Positions 62,440 to 64,000 of a stretch of 64,000 nucleotides of DNA are shown here, piece by piece. This DNA is from an uncultured Eubacteriales bacterium. Its GTDB lineage: Bacteria; Bacillota; Clostridia; Christensenellales; CAG-138. Position numbers and translations under genes: made by a program. The stretch's first letter is position 1. Each line of letters begins with the position of its first letter. Under the pieces are notes generated by a model, which was given only the letters and a program-made list of their open reading frames with translations, did not search any database and was not told the DNA's origin. Location of the stretch: NCBI GenBank assembly GCA_902801845.1, contig CADCJW010000003.1, forward strand, positions 62,001-126,000, read 5' to 3'.

Positions 62440-64000
62440 CCCGACAGCCCGCTTGGAAACTGAACGCTCGTCTGCTCCTTATGGCGTTGCTCCTTTTGGG
62501 CATGGGCGGGTATCTGTGTTGGGGCCTGAACAAGCTGGCCGTGGAGGAGACGGAAAGCTACCAGGCGGCGGTCCGGGCCACCAGCGTCGTCACCACCTAC
62601 CAATCCGGCACCCGGGGCACCATCACCGACCGATACGGCAACGTCCTCGCCTATGACGAGACCACCTACAACGTGAAGTTCTACCGGGACCCGGACAAGA
62701 CCAGCCCCGTGGACTCCGCTCGCTATACCCATTCCCTCATGGAGGCCATCCGCATCATCGAGGCGGCGGGGGGCACCATCGAGGAACACTTCTATATCCG
62801 GCTCAACAACGACGGCACCTACCGCTACGACTTCGGCGTCACCAGCGAGTCGGCCATCGCCTCCCGCAAGAAAAACTTCGTGGAGGCCTGCCGCTTCTCG
62901 GACCCGGACATCACCCCGGAGCGGGCCTATCTCATCCTCCGGGAAAGCTGGCAGATCCCCGACGATATGCCCTACGACGAGGCCAAAAAGATCATGTCCA
63001 TCCGGCAGGACGCGGTCCTCAACAGCTGGCACGCCTATGAGGGCGTGGTCATCGCCTATGACGTGAACCTGTCGGTGGTGACGGAGCTCGACATGCTCCA
63101 AAGCGAGTTGGTCGGGGTCCAGACGGAGATGTCCGGCCGCCGCATCTATCCCTACAAGGACACGGCCTGTCATCTGATCGGCTACATGTCCAAGCAGGTG
63201 ACCACCGATATGACCAATCTGGGCTATTCCTTCGACAGCTTCGCCCCCTTCGTGGACGGGGAGAAGACCGACAACCTGCTGCAGCTGGGCTATTCCTACT
63301 CCGATCTCATCGGAGTGGCGGGTCTGGAAAAGAGCTGCGAAGCCTATCTCACCAGCCACCTCATCTCCCGGCAGGGGACCACCACCATCGAAAAGACCCG
63401 GACCGGCTCCATCGTGGACGTGCTGGGCAAGACCGTGCCCCAGGGCGGGCTCACGGTCCAAACCACCCTGGACATCGAGCTCCAGCAGGTGGTGGAACAG
63501 GCCCTGGTCCACAACATCGAGGAGACCAGGCTCACCCAGGAAGAGAAGCTGGAGAAGGACTGGAAGAAGTACGCGAAGCTTCGGGAAGATCCCAGCACCA
63601 TCGCCACCGCTGCCACCGGGGCCATCGTGGTTCTGGGGGCGAAGACGGGGGAGGTGCTGGCTATGGCCTCCTACCCCACCTACGATCCCAACGTGTTCAC
63701 CGACGGGGTGGACACCCGGGAGCTGGAGATGCTCTTTGGGGACAACTCCAACCAGCCCACCCTGAATCGAGCCATCGCCATCCGCACGGCCCCCGGCTCC
63801 GCGTTCAAGATGGCCACGGGCTTTGCCGGCCTCATGGAGGGGGCCATCACCACCTCCACCACCATCTCCGACCGCTCGCCCTACTACTACTTCGTGGACG
63901 ATCCCACCACCAAGGTCACGGCCAACGCCCCTTCCTGCTGGACCACCACCCCAGGGAAGCACGCCAATTTGAATCTGAGCCGGGCCCTGGCCGTGAGCTG
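62436..64000 (+). CDS. mrdA: penicillin-binding protein 2 (MrdA-type transpeptidase), 3'-truncated by window edge
   Basis: The frame from ATG 62436 stays open to the right edge (521 codons visible; full proteins are about 600-950). One membrane helix (about 10-30), then the PBP dimerisation domain (RGTITDRYGNVLAYDETTYNVKFY), allosteric region with YMSKQVTTD and DLIGVAGLEKSCEAYL, and transpeptidase start VVLGAKTGEVLAMASYPTYDPN and TAPGS455AFK458, S455 being the nucleophile. Elongation-specific partner of MreC/MreD and RodA. ATGA overlap with mreD. The large insert between dimerisation and transpeptidase domains is a clostridial trait. Confidence 0.95.
   Translation, partial: MTRQPAWKLNARLLLMALLLLGMGGYLCWGLNKLAVEETESYQAAVRATSVVTTYQSGTRGTITDRYGNVLAYDETTYNVKFYRDPDKTSPVDSARYTHSLMEAIRIIEAAGGTIEEHFYIRLNNDGTYRYDFGVTSESAIASRKKNFVEACRFSDPDITPERAYLILRESWQIPDDMPYDEAKKIMSIRQDAVLNSWHAYEGVVIAYDVNLSVVTELDMLQSELVGVQTEMSGRRIYPYKDTACHLIGYMSKQVTTDMTNLGYSFDSFAPFVDGEKTDNLLQLGYSYSDLIGVAGLEKSCEAYLTSHLISRQGTTTIEKTRTGSIVDVLGKTVPQGGLTVQTTLDIELQQVVEQALVHNIEETRLTQEEKLEKDWKKYAKLREDPSTIATAATGAIVVLGAKTGEVLAMASYPTYDPNVFTDGVDTRELEMLFGDNSNQPTLNRAIAIRTAPGSAFKMATGFAGLMEGAITTSTTISDRSPYYYFVDDPTTKVTANAPSCWTTTPGKHANLNLSRALAVS

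Overview
The window is a GC-rich, gene-dense chromosomal segment of an anaerobic, endospore-forming Clostridia (Bacillota) member, probably a gut lineage. The evidence is a GerA-type germinant receptor, GerW/YtfJ and a spore-type D,D-carboxypeptidase, a sodium-pump decarboxylase, a clostridial IspH-ribosomal S1 fusion, pyruvate:ferredoxin oxidoreductase, SepF/DivIVA, and gene orders typical of Clostridia. Two genes are cut by the window edges: a GerAB permease at the left and an MrdA-type PBP2 at the right. I see no rRNA, tRNA, CRISPR array, prophage or insertion sequence. No stretch over 300 bases lacks a gene.

Layout, left to right. 0-2.2 kb: end of a spore germinant receptor operon, with a 55-residue membrane protein missed by length cut-offs. 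2.2-7.3 kb (minus): a GntR/FCD regulator, then a four-gene operon of DUF5685 protein, J-domain protein with a Cys-rich tail, membrane protein and class A PBP; the PBP has its own sigma-G-like promoter. 7.4-10.2 kb: DUF2953, GerW/YtfJ, DacF-like carboxypeptidase, RluB. 10.3-12.4 kb (minus): a YdcF/SanA-type protein with a predicted leaderless mRNA, then DUF4363 and DUF421 (YetF) proteins. 12.5-16.0 kb: sodium-pumping decarboxylase operon (gamma, biotin carrier, beta, carboxyltransferase). 16.0-27.2 kb: a methyltransferase, then the rimP-nusA-rnpM-L7Ae-infB-rbfA-nrnA-truB-ribF-rpsO-pnp translation/RNA block.

27.3-33.8 kb: M16 peptidase, dUTPase-like protein, HlyD-like membrane protein, YggS, SepF, a short DivIVA protein preceded by an 18-bp tandem repeat, and a YgiQ-type radical SAM protein. 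33.8-34.5 kb: yceD-rpmF. 34.7-40.0 kb: a membrane-anchored PQQ-type propeller, then the most unusual part of the window: two tandem, closely related S41-peptidase lipoproteins enclosing a 54-residue Cys-rich peptide that has a perfect Shine-Dalgarno site and a Gly-Gly-Gly-Cys junction, in sequence less GC-biased than its flanks. 40-41.8 kb: FeoB, whose ribosome binding site lies inside a terminator-like hairpin. 41.9-48.5 kb: tightly coupled surE-rpiR-baiN-cmk-plsC-ispH/S1 operon. 48.6-54.7 kb: VanZ-like gene in AT-richer DNA, nifJ with a consensus promoter, a DUF6034 lipoprotein and an overlooked 56-residue membrane protein. 54.8-64.0 kb: ABC ATPase/permease without a binding protein, glycogen phosphorylase, a divergent MraY-like transferase, an MFS transporter, and mreC-mreD-mrdA.

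Most of the window is housekeeping. The best candidate for an undescribed system is the S41-peptide-S41 locus at 36.6-40.0 kb. Secondary candidates are the DUF5685/J-protein/PBP operon, the repeat leader of the DivIVA gene, and non-standard translation starts: two probable leaderless or SD-less genes, and two genes whose conserved N-terminus extends upstream of any ATG/GTG/TTG codon. All functional calls rest on motif and family recognition by eye; no database search was run.
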